This document shows positions 7,414 through 14,900 of a stretch of DNA of 16,849 bases, piece by piece. This stretch comes from an uncultured Clostridia bacterium. GTDB taxonomy: Bacteria; Bacillota; Clostridia; Christensenellales; UBA1242. The position numbers and the translations under genes were made by a program. The stretch lies in NCBI GenBank assembly GCA_944376785.1, contig CALWDV010000018.1, positions 1 through 16,849 on the forward strand, in the 5' to 3' direction. Under the pieces are notes generated by a model, which worked only from the letters and a program-made list of their open reading frames with translations, was not told the origin of the DNA and made no database searches. The stretch's first letter is position 1. Each line of letters starts with the position of its first letter.

Positions 7414-8430
7414 TTATCCTTTTAATTCTTTGCAAATGTTATTTAATAACACTTGATTATTAAGCAAATTACCTGCTCCCATAATAACAGAACTATCTGG
7501 GTCAACATCAACATAAACAGGCAAATTTAAAATTTTTGAAAGATATTTATCAACACCAGTAATGTTAGCAACACCACCACAAACATACACTCCAAATTTG
7601 TTAATATCTGATAAAACTTCACTACTGCACATATTTAAAAGTGCTTCACAAGCATCTGCAATTTTATTAAATGCCCCACAAATTATTGGTAAAATATCTT
7701 TTGAAAAAATTCTAATTTCTTTTCTATGTCGTGTGTCAATTTCCAAACCAACAACATTAATACTGCTTATGTCGTTGTTTAAAAGTGAACCAACACTATT
7801 TTTTATTTTTTCTAATGTGTTATCACCCAAAATTACTTGAAATTCATTTTTAACAAAATCACTAATGTTTGCATCAATTTGATTTCCACCAACATTTATT
7901 GTTGCACCACGAATAATGTGATTATTGTTAATTATAGAAATATCTGTAACACCACCACCAATATTTAACACAAAATGTGAATTAGGGTCGTTTTCTTCAA
8001 CTTCCATACCAATTAATGCACAAACAGTTGAAGGAATTAATGCAGTTGTTGTTATGTTTAATGCATAAGCTAAATCTCTAATTCTATTTTTTTCATCTCT
8101 GGTTAGCCCACAAGGATGAATAAAAACAACTCGTTTTTTAGGTTTTAAAATTCCAGACGGAGAAATTTTTTTCAAAAATTCTTTAAGCATTAGTTTTGCA
8201 TATTGAAAATTATAAATCACTCCTTCGCAAATTGGAAAATGCACTTCAACCGAATTGTTTGTTTTACCTACCAAATTTTTTGCTTCTGTGCCAACACATT
8301 TAACAACCTTTTTTTTATTAACTGTTTCAATGGCAATGCAAGATGGCTCTTTTAATGCCACACCCAAACCTGCAACATAAATAACAGTGTTGCTTGTTCC
8401 TAATTCAATAGCTAAATTATATGTTGCCAT
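7414..8430 (-). CDS. mreB: divergent MreB-like bacterial actin with altered ATPase residues
   Basis: A 338-residue protein, usual MreB length. The start is ATG 8430, six bases after GAGG; an in-frame GTG at 8442 lies inside that site. The whole MreB order is present: phosphate-1 loop E9-LGTSNTVIY, 'ALKEPSCIAIE' at 25-35, 'ICEGVIYNFQYAKLMLKEFLKK' at 67-88, phosphate-2 loop N156-IGGGVTDISI, and adenosine motif 'VYVCGGVANITGVDKYL' at 281-297. MreB filaments guide cell-wall synthesis in rods. Three usually strict residues differ: phosphate-1 Asp is Glu (E9), phosphate-2 Asp is Asn (N156), and the 'IEEP' element with the catalytic glutamate is 'IPST' (132-135). ATP hydrolysis may therefore be weak or lost. 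mreC and mreD do not follow. It could be the organism's only MreB or an extra paralogue; the window cannot tell. Confidence 0.85.
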   Translation of the reverse strand: MATYNLAIELGTSNTVIYVAGLGVALKEPSCIAIETVNKKKVVKCVGTEAKNLVGKTNNSVEVHFPICEGVIYNFQYAKLMLKEFLKKISPSGILKPKKRVVFIHPCGLTRDEKNRIRDLAYALNITTTALIPSTVCALIGMEVEENDPNSHFVLNIGGGVTDISIINNNHIIRGATINVGGNQIDANISDFVKNEFQVILGDNTLEKIKNSVGSLLNNDISSINVVGLEIDTRHRKEIRIFSKDILPIICGAFNKIADACEALLNMCSSEVLSDINKFGVYVCGGVANITGVDKYLSKILNLPVYVDVDPDSSVIMGAGNLLNNQVLLNNICKELKG

Positions 8431-8450
8431 AAAACACCTCACTTTTAGTT

Positions 8451-8479
8451 ATTGTAGCAAATTAATTAATTTTTATAAA
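8451..8479 (-). promoter_or_regulatory. promoter of the mreB-like gene
   Basis: On the minus strand TTTATA (8474-8479), a 17-bp spacer and TACAAT (8451-8456), with an extended -10 TG one base before. It lies just upstream of the ribosome binding site of the mreB-like gene. Confidence 0.55.
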
Positions 8480-8515
8480 CCAAATATAAGAAAAATATTA
8501 CACAAAATAATTAAT

Positions 8516-8544
8516 AAAAAAAGCAAAGATAAACTTTGCTTTTT
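8516..8544 (-). terminator. intrinsic terminator after the Ppx/GppA-like gene
   Basis: An 11-bp stem (8518-8528 with 8534-8544; core GCAAAG/CTTTGC) with a 5-base loop is followed by a T-run on the minus strand, starting eight bases after the TAA stop at 8552. Confidence 0.78.
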
Positions 8545-8551
8545 ATTTATA

Positions 8552-10060
8552 TTATAAAATTTCTAAGTTTTTATTATATGCACGTTTAAAATCGATGGTT
8601 GAAAGTTTTGCTTGTTTAATTTCAAGAGGAACTTCACCTTTTGTTATTGTTTTCATAATAACACTATCGCCTAAAATATCACAACTAATGTCAACCACAT
8701 TACCAAACTTGGTGCAATCTAAACTTGAAGCAATTTGCAATATTACTGCCAATTTTTTAACTGCTTCTAGGTCAGATTCAGAAACTAAATCTTTATATTT
8801 TACCCATTCAGACAAGTTAAAGTTGTCAACATCACGCATACTTGAAGTGAAAGCAGCTAAAACCAATTCTTGATGAGAAACACCATAAATTTGTGAATTT
8901 AAAATAATGTTAAAACTAATTTTTTCAGGGTTATCGTTAGTAACACGAAGCCCACTTGCATACATATAACTTGCAACACGCAAAACTCTAACAAAACTTC
9001 TGTTTAATTTATGTAAAACTTTTAATTGTTTAAACAAAATCATACTTAAATTGTAAACGTGTTCTGCATTGTTTGGTTTTTTATCATAAAATTCATTAAG
9101 AACTTGTAAACTATAACCTAAATTATCACTAATTGGTTTTTCCAAAGTTAATGGTAAAACATTGTTAAGCAAAATTCCTTCAACCAACCCTGTTTTGCTA
9201 ATTGATAGTTCATCTTTGTTAAAGTTAGATGTTATGGCTGAAATAATTGCAAGTCCACATGGAAGATTTTTTGTGCTTTCAGCAGATACACCTTTAATTT
9301 TTGAATTTTTTGTTATTTCCATATTTGAAACAACATCAAAAACTTTTTGAACATCAGTTTTGCTTAATGTGTAGTTATGTTCAACTTGCAAAGGATACTT
9401 TCTAGCACGACGGCTAACTTCGCCTAAACTTAAAAACACATTTCCAGCACCAATAACTTCAAATTCTTCATCTAATTCAAAAATCCAATTTTCATTTTTA
9501 AGTTGTTCATAAACAAATTCTTTTGCTTTTGTCATTAACTCTTTTGTTGTTAAACCATTAAACTTTTCACTTAAATTAACTGAACCATATGGCAAAACAA
9601 AAGTGTTTAAAATGTTTCTTCTGTTGTAAAGCAAAATTTCTGTTTCGTAGTTATTAACATTAACAATTAATGCTTTTGGCTTGTTAAATGAATTAATTAT
9701 TGCTGTGTAAATATAATTAATTTCTTGTTCTGGTGTTAAAATTTCAAACTTTAAATTTGTAACACTAAAAATTTCATTTAAAAAACCATTTTGATTTTTA
9801 GCTTCATTAATTTTGTTTGTTGCAACACAAATAACTTCTGAAATTCCTTGTTCATCAATCATTTTCTTGAAAACAGACAAAATGCAAACAACTTCTTTAA
9901 TTATTGTTGATTTAATAATACTTTCATCATTAAAATCTTTCATTAAGTTAATTGGAACATCAACATGATCATAAATTAAAAATGATTTGTTTTTAATAAC
10001 ATCTGCAAAAATTAATTTTACTTCTGTTGTGTTTAATTCTATTATTGCTAACTTATCCAA
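8552..10060 (-). CDS. Ppx/GppA phosphatase-family protein with degenerate active sites
   Basis: A 502-residue protein with the two-part layout of exopolyphosphatase/guanosine pentaphosphatase: an actin-like ASKHA N-terminal part (1 to about 285) and an HD-like helical part (about 310-502). The start is TTG 10060, eight bases after AAGGAG (10074-10069); it places 'DKLAIIELNTTEVKLIF' exactly where family members begin. The frame is open further upstream to 10108, but without support. Family landmarks include 'VATNKINEAKNQNGFLNEI' at 79-97, 'FEILTPEQEINYIY' at 105-118 and 'LPYGSVNLSEKF' at 156-167. The first phosphate loop (DIGSNS) reads ELNTTE, the second (D-GGGSTE) reads NVNNYETE at 134-141, and the HD-domain 'LHDIG' reads MYASG at 366-370. 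Catalysis on polyphosphate or pppGpp is therefore doubtful. A regulatory ligand-binding role is possible, but this is inference. Confidence 0.8.
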   Translation of the reverse strand: MDKLAIIELNTTEVKLIFADVIKNKSFLIYDHVDVPINLMKDFNDESIIKSTIIKEVVCILSVFKKMIDEQGISEVICVATNKINEAKNQNGFLNEIFSVTNLKFEILTPEQEINYIYTAIINSFNKPKALIVNVNNYETEILLYNRRNILNTFVLPYGSVNLSEKFNGLTTKELMTKAKEFVYEQLKNENWIFELDEEFEVIGAGNVFLSLGEVSRRARKYPLQVEHNYTLSKTDVQKVFDVVSNMEITKNSKIKGVSAESTKNLPCGLAIISAITSNFNKDELSISKTGLVEGILLNNVLPLTLEKPISDNLGYSLQVLNEFYDKKPNNAEHVYNLSMILFKQLKVLHKLNRSFVRVLRVASYMYASGLRVTNDNPEKISFNIILNSQIYGVSHQELVLAAFTSSMRDVDNFNLSEWVKYKDLVSESDLEAVKKLAVILQIASSLDCTKFGNVVDISCDILGDSVIMKTITKGEVPLEIKQAKLSTIDFKRAYNKNLEIL

Positions 10061-10140
10061 TATGAACACTCCTTGAATTATATTATTTAATTTTTCATTT
10101 GCCACCAAAAAATTTAAAACTAAATATATTTAACAAATAT

Positions 10141-10169
10141 AATATATCATAAATAATTTTTTTTGTATA
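10141..10169 (-). promoter_or_regulatory. promoter of the Ppx/GppA-like gene
   Basis: On the minus strand TATACA (10164-10169), 17 bp and TATATT (10141-10146), with an extended -10 TG. This gives a leader of about 70 bases before the TTG start. Confidence 0.5.
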
Positions 10170-10202
10170 GATAGTTTTGTAATTTTACATAAAAAAATTA
10201 AC

Positions 10203-10217
10203 TTGTAATAATTACAA
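10203..10217. promoter_or_regulatory. 7-1-7 palindrome resembling a FUR-family (Zur/PerR) box
   Basis: A perfect palindrome TTGTAAT-A-ATTACAA lies between the ferredoxin stop and the Ppx/GppA-like promoter. It has the 7-1-7 form of FUR-family operators. It differs from the Bacillus Zur consensus (TCGTAATnATTACGA) at one symmetric position, and from the PerR box (TTATAATnATTATAA) at one other. A weaker copy, TGTAA-TT-TTACA, lies at 10178-10189. On the minus strand the palindrome is followed by a T-rich run, so a weak terminator for the ferredoxin gene is the alternative reading. Confidence 0.4.
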
Positions 10218-10249
10218 ATTAATTTTATTAGCAAAATAAATTTAAATTA

Positions 10250-10423
10250 TTATTTTAATTTGATTGCTCCAACCGGACATGTTCCTGCACATGCTCCACA
10301 TGAAATGCATTTTGCTGGGTCAACTTGTGCAACTCCATCTTTTAAAGTTATTGCTTCAACTGGACAAACTGCAACACAAGCACCACATCCAACGCAAACT
10401 TTTTTATCTACTACTGCTGCCAT
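10250..10423 (-). CDS. 2[4Fe-4S] bacterial ferredoxin
   Basis: A 57-residue ferredoxin of classic clostridial size, with AAGGAG six bases before the ATG at 10423. Two cluster motifs are complete: C10-xx-C13-xx-C16-xxx-C20-P and C39-xx-C42-xx-C45-xxx-C49-P. Each binds one [4Fe-4S] cluster, with the last cysteine of one motif serving the other cluster as in known structures. Such proteins carry low-potential electrons between anaerobic redox enzymes such as pyruvate:ferredoxin oxidoreductase and hydrogenase. The acidic segment between motifs is short, as usual. It is a single gene with a near-consensus promoter, pointing to high expression and a strictly or largely anaerobic host. Confidence 0.96.
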   Translation of the reverse strand: MAAVVDKKVCVGCGACVAVCPVEAITLKDGVAQVDPAKCISCGACAGTCPVGAIKLK

Positions 10424-10451
10424 ATAAAACTCCTTAAATTTAATATACCAA

Positions 10452-10480
10452 ATTATATCATTTTAAAACAAATTTAGCAA
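10452..10480 (-). promoter_or_regulatory. strong promoter of the ferredoxin gene
   Basis: On the minus strand TTGCTA (10475-10480), 17 bp and a perfect TATAAT (10452-10457) with an extended -10 TG. It is among the best sigma-A-like promoters in the window. Confidence 0.75.
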
Positions 10481-10537
10481 TTAATTAAACTTAGTTACAA
10501 CTTAAATAACAATTAATTTTTTTTCAATTATTAACTT

Positions 10538-10555
10538 TTGCATAGTAGTATGCAA
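10538..10555. repeat. short hairpin-forming inverted repeat
   Basis: TTGCATA and TATGCAA arms flank a GTAG loop, 31 bases after the stop of the second TauE/SafE half gene. No T-run follows on the minus strand, so it is not a standard terminator. It could be a weak terminator, an RNA-protecting hairpin or an operator. Confidence 0.4.
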
Positions 10556-10585
10556 TTATAAGAAAATTACCAAATAAAGCAAATT

Positions 10586-11017
10586 TTAGTTGTTTTTAAA
10601 TTTATAAACTAATCTTTTTGAAACTTTAATTTTCTTTTTTGTTTTATTTCTAATTAGCATTACAGATGTGCTAATTCCCTGCTGTAAACCAATAAGTAAC
10701 AAAAACACACCAAATAAAATTTGCAAAACTTTATTGTTTAAGTTAACAGCTAAAAAACTTGCACCAATGCTTGATAACACACCAGTTAAAATTATTGGCA
10801 AACCAATTTTAAAATCTACTAATTTATTTTTTATATGAATTATTAAACTAACAACTGCACATGGCAAAAATGCAAGTAAGTTAATACCCTGTGCCTGTTG
10901 CTGAGCAATATTAAAAAATATTGTTAAAATTGGAATTAATAATGTTCCACCACCCATTCCCATTCCTGCAACAACGCCACTTAAAATTCCTGCAATAATA
11001 AACCATAACCATTCCAT
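10586..11017 (-). CDS. half-length TauE/SafE-family membrane protein (second of pair)
   Basis: A 143-residue protein corresponding to one half of a TauE/SafE transporter. It has the family glycine motif 'GILSGVVAGMGMGGGTLLIPIL' region at residues 11-32, followed by three further membrane helices up to about residue 118 and a basic cytoplasmic tail. Full-length TauE/SafE proteins have two such four-helix repeats in about 250 residues and are putative sulfite or sulfonate (anion) exporters. The ATG at 11017 follows the stop of the partner gene by 14 bases and has a GGTGA-type site, so the two are translated together. A heterodimer with the partner is the natural inference. The substrate is not known. 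Confidence 0.8.
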   Translation of the reverse strand: MEWLWFIIAGILSGVVAGMGMGGGTLLIPILTIFFNIAQQQAQGINLLAFLPCAVVSLIIHIKNKLVDFKIGLPIILTGVLSSIGASFLAVNLNNKVLQILFGVFLLLIGLQQGISTSVMLIRNKTKKKIKVSKRLVYKFKNN

Positions 11018-11031
11018 AACTTCACCACAAA

Positions 11032-11703
11032 TTAAATTAATAATTTTATTGCACCAGCAATAATAACAACACTAAAAATAATTCTTAACACAACGTTATT
11101 AATCTTTTTTAAAATTAAAGCACCTAAAATGCCACCAATCACAAATCCACCTGTTACAAATCCAGCCGTTTCCCACTTAATGGTTCCATGAATTAAATAA
11201 ACAACAAAACTTGCCACACTTAATGGCAACATAATTAATATTGCTGTTGCGTGTGCTTTTTTATCGGGAAGTTTTAAAATGCTTGTTAGTGTTGGCACAC
11301 AAATCATTCCACCTCCACCACCCCAAAATCCATTTATAAAACCAATTATTGCTCCAATAATTAATAGCCAAAGTGATTTTAATTTTCCATTTGTTTTTTT
11401 AGACAAATAGTAAACATTTTTTGATTTTAAGTTATTTTCAAATAAGTTATTTTTTTTATAAACAAATGAAATATTATTTGGGTTTAATTTGGTTTTTTTG
11501 AAAACTTGTTTTATTGTTAGCTTTTTATTTTCTTGTTTTGCAACAACAACTTGTTTTAATAATTTTGATTTTTTAAAAACTTTAAGTTCTTTTCCTTTAA
11601 TGAAAGGTTTTAAATCAATATTTTTTAAAACAAATGTTTTTAATTCAACATTATTTCCAACTTTTTTTATTAAACTATTTTTTTTAATTTCTTTTTTTAT
11701 CAT
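11032..11703 (-). CDS. half-length TauE/SafE-family membrane protein with long lysine-rich N-terminus (first of pair)
   Basis: A 223-residue protein. Residues 112-223 are one TauE/SafE repeat of about four membrane helices, starting 'LWLLIIGAIIGFINGFWGGGGGMICVPTL', the glycine-rich family motif. Residues 1-110 are soluble and very basic, with about 30 lysines and repeated KK pairs, a part I do not recognise from the family. There is no internal start that would remove it except a Met inside the glycine motif. The ATG at 11703 lacks a good ribosome binding site and the upstream promoter is unclear: TATATT lies at 11756-11761 on the minus strand, with a poor -35. It precedes the second half gene by 14 bases. 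The extension could contact phospholipid heads, RNA or another protein; nothing in the sequence decides this. Confidence 0.75.
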   Translation of the reverse strand: MIKKEIKKNSLIKKVGNNVELKTFVLKNIDLKPFIKGKELKVFKKSKLLKQVVVAKQENKKLTIKQVFKKTKLNPNNISFVYKKNNLFENNLKSKNVYYLSKKTNGKLKSLWLLIIGAIIGFINGFWGGGGGMICVPTLTSILKLPDKKAHATAILIMLPLSVASFVVYLIHGTIKWETAGFVTGGFVIGGILGALILKKINNVVLRIIFSVVIIAGAIKLLI

Positions 11704-11713
11704 AATAATATTT

Positions 11714-11743
11714 TGAGTAAAAATTTTTTAACTATGAGTAAAA
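11714..11743. repeat. two direct repeats TGAGTAAAA, 21 bp apart
   Basis: The copies start at 11714 and 11735 and both continue into A/T-rich ATTT. The 21-bp period equals two helical turns, so two proteins could sit on the same DNA face. The repeat lies directly upstream of the TauE/SafE pair start at 11703, in its probable leader or promoter. Confidence 0.4.
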
Positions 11744-11871
11744 TTTAAAAAAAAGAATATACTAAAACTAGTTTCCAAATTTTACCAAATATACAACCAA
11801 AAAAAATTTTTAAAAATTGGAAATTAAATCAATTAAAAATGATTATGTGTATGTTATATATTTAAAATTAG

Positions 11872-11900
11872 TTGCCTATAAACGTAATATTTTATATAAT
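11872..11900 (+). promoter_or_regulatory. promoter of the large membrane protein gene
   Basis: TTGCCT (11872-11877), 17 bp and a perfect TATAAT (11895-11900) predict a leader of about 46 bases. A GGTGA ribosome binding site at 11945-11949 precedes the ATG at 11953. Confidence 0.65.
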
Positions 11901-11952
11901 ACTAATTGTGTATTAATATATATAAATCAAAATAAAAAAAGCATGGTGAATT

Positions 11953-14900
11953 ATGAAAACTAGAAACAAAAAATATGGATTTAAAAGATTTTTAGTTGTT
12001 GGGATGCTTGCACTTAGTGTGTTTAGCACCTCATTTTTAGTATCGAATTTTGAAAATAACAAATTTTCAAGTCCGGTTTACGCAAACTATCAAGAAGTTC
12101 AAACCACAATTTCAAATAACGACTTTTCTTCTTATAGCACTTCAACTAATCCTTACACCCCTAACAACTGGACATTTAATAATCCACTTAACAATGAAAG
12201 CATTAAATATGGCGTAATTGATGTTTACGACACTGTTTTTCCAGATAAGATGGATGATTATGAATTAACCGACAATCCTAACTTCCCTGCTGGTGACCCA
12301 ACTCTTGGTTCATCTGATCCACTTTACAAGCATTTAATGATTAACAGTTTTGCAGGTTTTGGAAGAGCTGGATACACAAGCAGTAGTTTCACCCTTGATG
12401 CAAACAGCTACTACTCTATTTCTGTTACTTTAAGAACAAACGATCAAGCACAAGCATCAATTTATTTAAGTGGCTTATCAGACGAAGATGTTAATGCTGA
12501 AATAACAAACATTTCAACATTTAATTCTTGGGCAACCTACACTTTATATGTTGAAACAAATGAATTTACTTCTGAAAATGCAACCTTAGAGTTATGGCTT
12601 GGAAGTAAAGAACAAAACGATACACATAAAGGTGCAGTTTTCTTTAACAAAGTAACTTTAACAAAATATAGTGAAACAACATTCAATAAAAATGTTGAAA
12701 ACGCAGATAAAAATCGTTCAAAAGTTATTTCACTATTTAACCCAACATATGTTGATTTAATTAACAACTCAAACTTTAACGAAAAACCAGCAGAAGGCGA
12801 ATCTAATGCAATAACTGGCTGGACAACACTTGAAAGCTCACACAACGAAAATCAAATGTTAAAAGTGATTTCAACTTCAAACTATAACGCTGAAATCGAC
12901 ACAGAAAAAGGAATTGCAAATCCTGGAACAAACTTTAAAACCGAAGATAGTGACATATTGTTTATGTACAACAAAGAAAATGGCAAACAAGCAATTAAGT
13001 CAAATGAATTTGTTGTTAAACAAAATGAACTTTATATGATTTCTGTTTGGGCAAAATCAGATTGTGCTGTTGGAAATGGTGCAACATTAATGGTTGAAGA
13101 AGTTAATGAAAATGAAGATGAAGACGAAGAATTCACTGCAAACACTGCAAGTTTAACAACAGCAACTTCCATAACCACTAATAGTGCAACAAATGGTTGG
13201 TCACAATATAAAATTTTTGTTGAAGGCCACCCTTTAAAAGACACAAAAGCAACACTTCAAATTTGGCTTGGAACAAAAGATAGTGAAACAAGTGGCTATG
13301 TTTTCATTGATGATATTTCTGTTCAACAAATTAGTTATGCAACCTACACAAATGGTTCTGCAAGTGGCACAAATGCAACCTACACATTTAATGCTAATAA
13401 CACACAATTTGTTGTAACAAATGGTAATTTTAATGTTGCTCAAAAAACAGAAAACACACTAACCTACCCTTTAACCACAAGCAACTGGACACTAACAAGT
13501 GAAGATGAAAACAACACAGTTGAAAATGATTTATGTGGAACAATTAACACTAAAACTTTCGAATTTGAAAAGCTAACAACATATGCTTCTAACAACAATT
13601 TAGGTTTAACAATAAAAAATCCTGGTTTAACACCAGTGCAACAAATTAACGATGCAACACTAGATAATTCAAGCAATAATGTTTTAATGATTGGCAACAA
13701 AAATGTAACATCACAAAATTATAAATCAGACACATTCTCATTAACAGCATCATCATACTATAAAATTTCTGTGTTGGTTAACACACAATTTGTAAAACCA
13801 GTTAACGCACAAGAAAACACAGGTGCACAAATTAAACTTGAAAACAGCACTTTCACAACTTTAAACATTACAGACATTAACACAAACGGTGAGTGGCAAA
13901 GAATTAACCTATATGTTCACACTGGAACAAACTTTACCGATTTCACATTAACTCTTGGGTTAAATAACATTCAAGGTTTTGCTTTCTTTGATGATGTTTA
14001 CGCCTTCACATCAACAGAAGAAGAATATAATGCAAACAAAGGAACAAACGAATTTAAAGTTAATTTAAATGTTGAATCAAACGATAGTTTTGATTTGCAC
14101 GACAATTCATCTTCTGCCCTAACAACAATTTACAACTGGGAAGCAACAAATCACACCGAAATTGATTCTGTTACCTATGGTGCATTAGACACAAGTAAAG
14201 ATGTTTCAATAGTTTTTGCAGGAATTAATAACCCTGGTGCAACAACTGGAAACAGTGTTTTAGCAATTTACAGCAATGTTGACACACACTTTACCCTAAA
14301 AGCATCACAACCAATTGATTTAAGTGTTGATAGTTATTATAAAATAACTGTTAGAGTTAGAACAATGAACATCTCACAAGAAGAAAATAAATATGATGAA
14401 GATGGTAATTTAATTGACTTTGGTGCAACCATTTCTCTTGATGGATTTGATAAATCATTCACAGCAATCAACACCGAAAAAGATGATATTGATGGTTATG
14501 CAACCTACACTTTCTACATTAAACCAACCGAAGATAGTCAAACCTATGTAACATTAGGCCTTGGTGGCGAAGATAATTTGGCAAGTGGATATGTGTTCTT
14601 TGATGATGTTGTTGTAACAACAATGGAAGAAGCAGCTTACAATGAAGGAATATTAGATCAAAGCAAACGAACACTTGTACTTTCAGAAAAAGCACCAGAA
14701 GATAGTGCTGAAACCGAACCAGAAGAATTCACTGGAAACGAATTTAATTGGTATATTGTTCCATCAATTCTTTTAAGTTTAGCAATTATAATTGCAATTA
14801 TTGGAACATCTGTTAGAAAGTTTAAAATCACAAAAACTCCAAAAATTAAAACCAAATATGATCGTCGCAAAACAGTTGAAGTTGATTTAAACAAACGTGA

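Larger units (their letters stand above)
11704..11952. other. divergent intergenic region
   Basis: It holds 249 bases of very AT-rich DNA between the divergent TauE/SafE pair and the large membrane protein gene. It contains the plus-strand promoter at 11872-11900, two TGAGTAAAA direct repeats at 11714 and 11735 near the TauE/SafE start, and a loose inverted repeat (TTTCCAA 11772-11778 with TTGGAAA 11817-11823). No convincing ORF or structured RNA was seen. Confidence 0.6.

Noticed and set aside
10538..10555. Hairpin as intrinsic terminator of the TauE/SafE pair
   Set aside because: On the minus strand the stem is followed by AAAGTTAATAATTG with no T-run, so it is listed only as an inverted repeat.
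11772..11823. Inverted repeat TTTCCAA...TTGGAAA across 38 bases
   Set aside because: Arms are short, the loop is long and very AT-rich, and there is no T-run or matching structure; chance pairing is likely.
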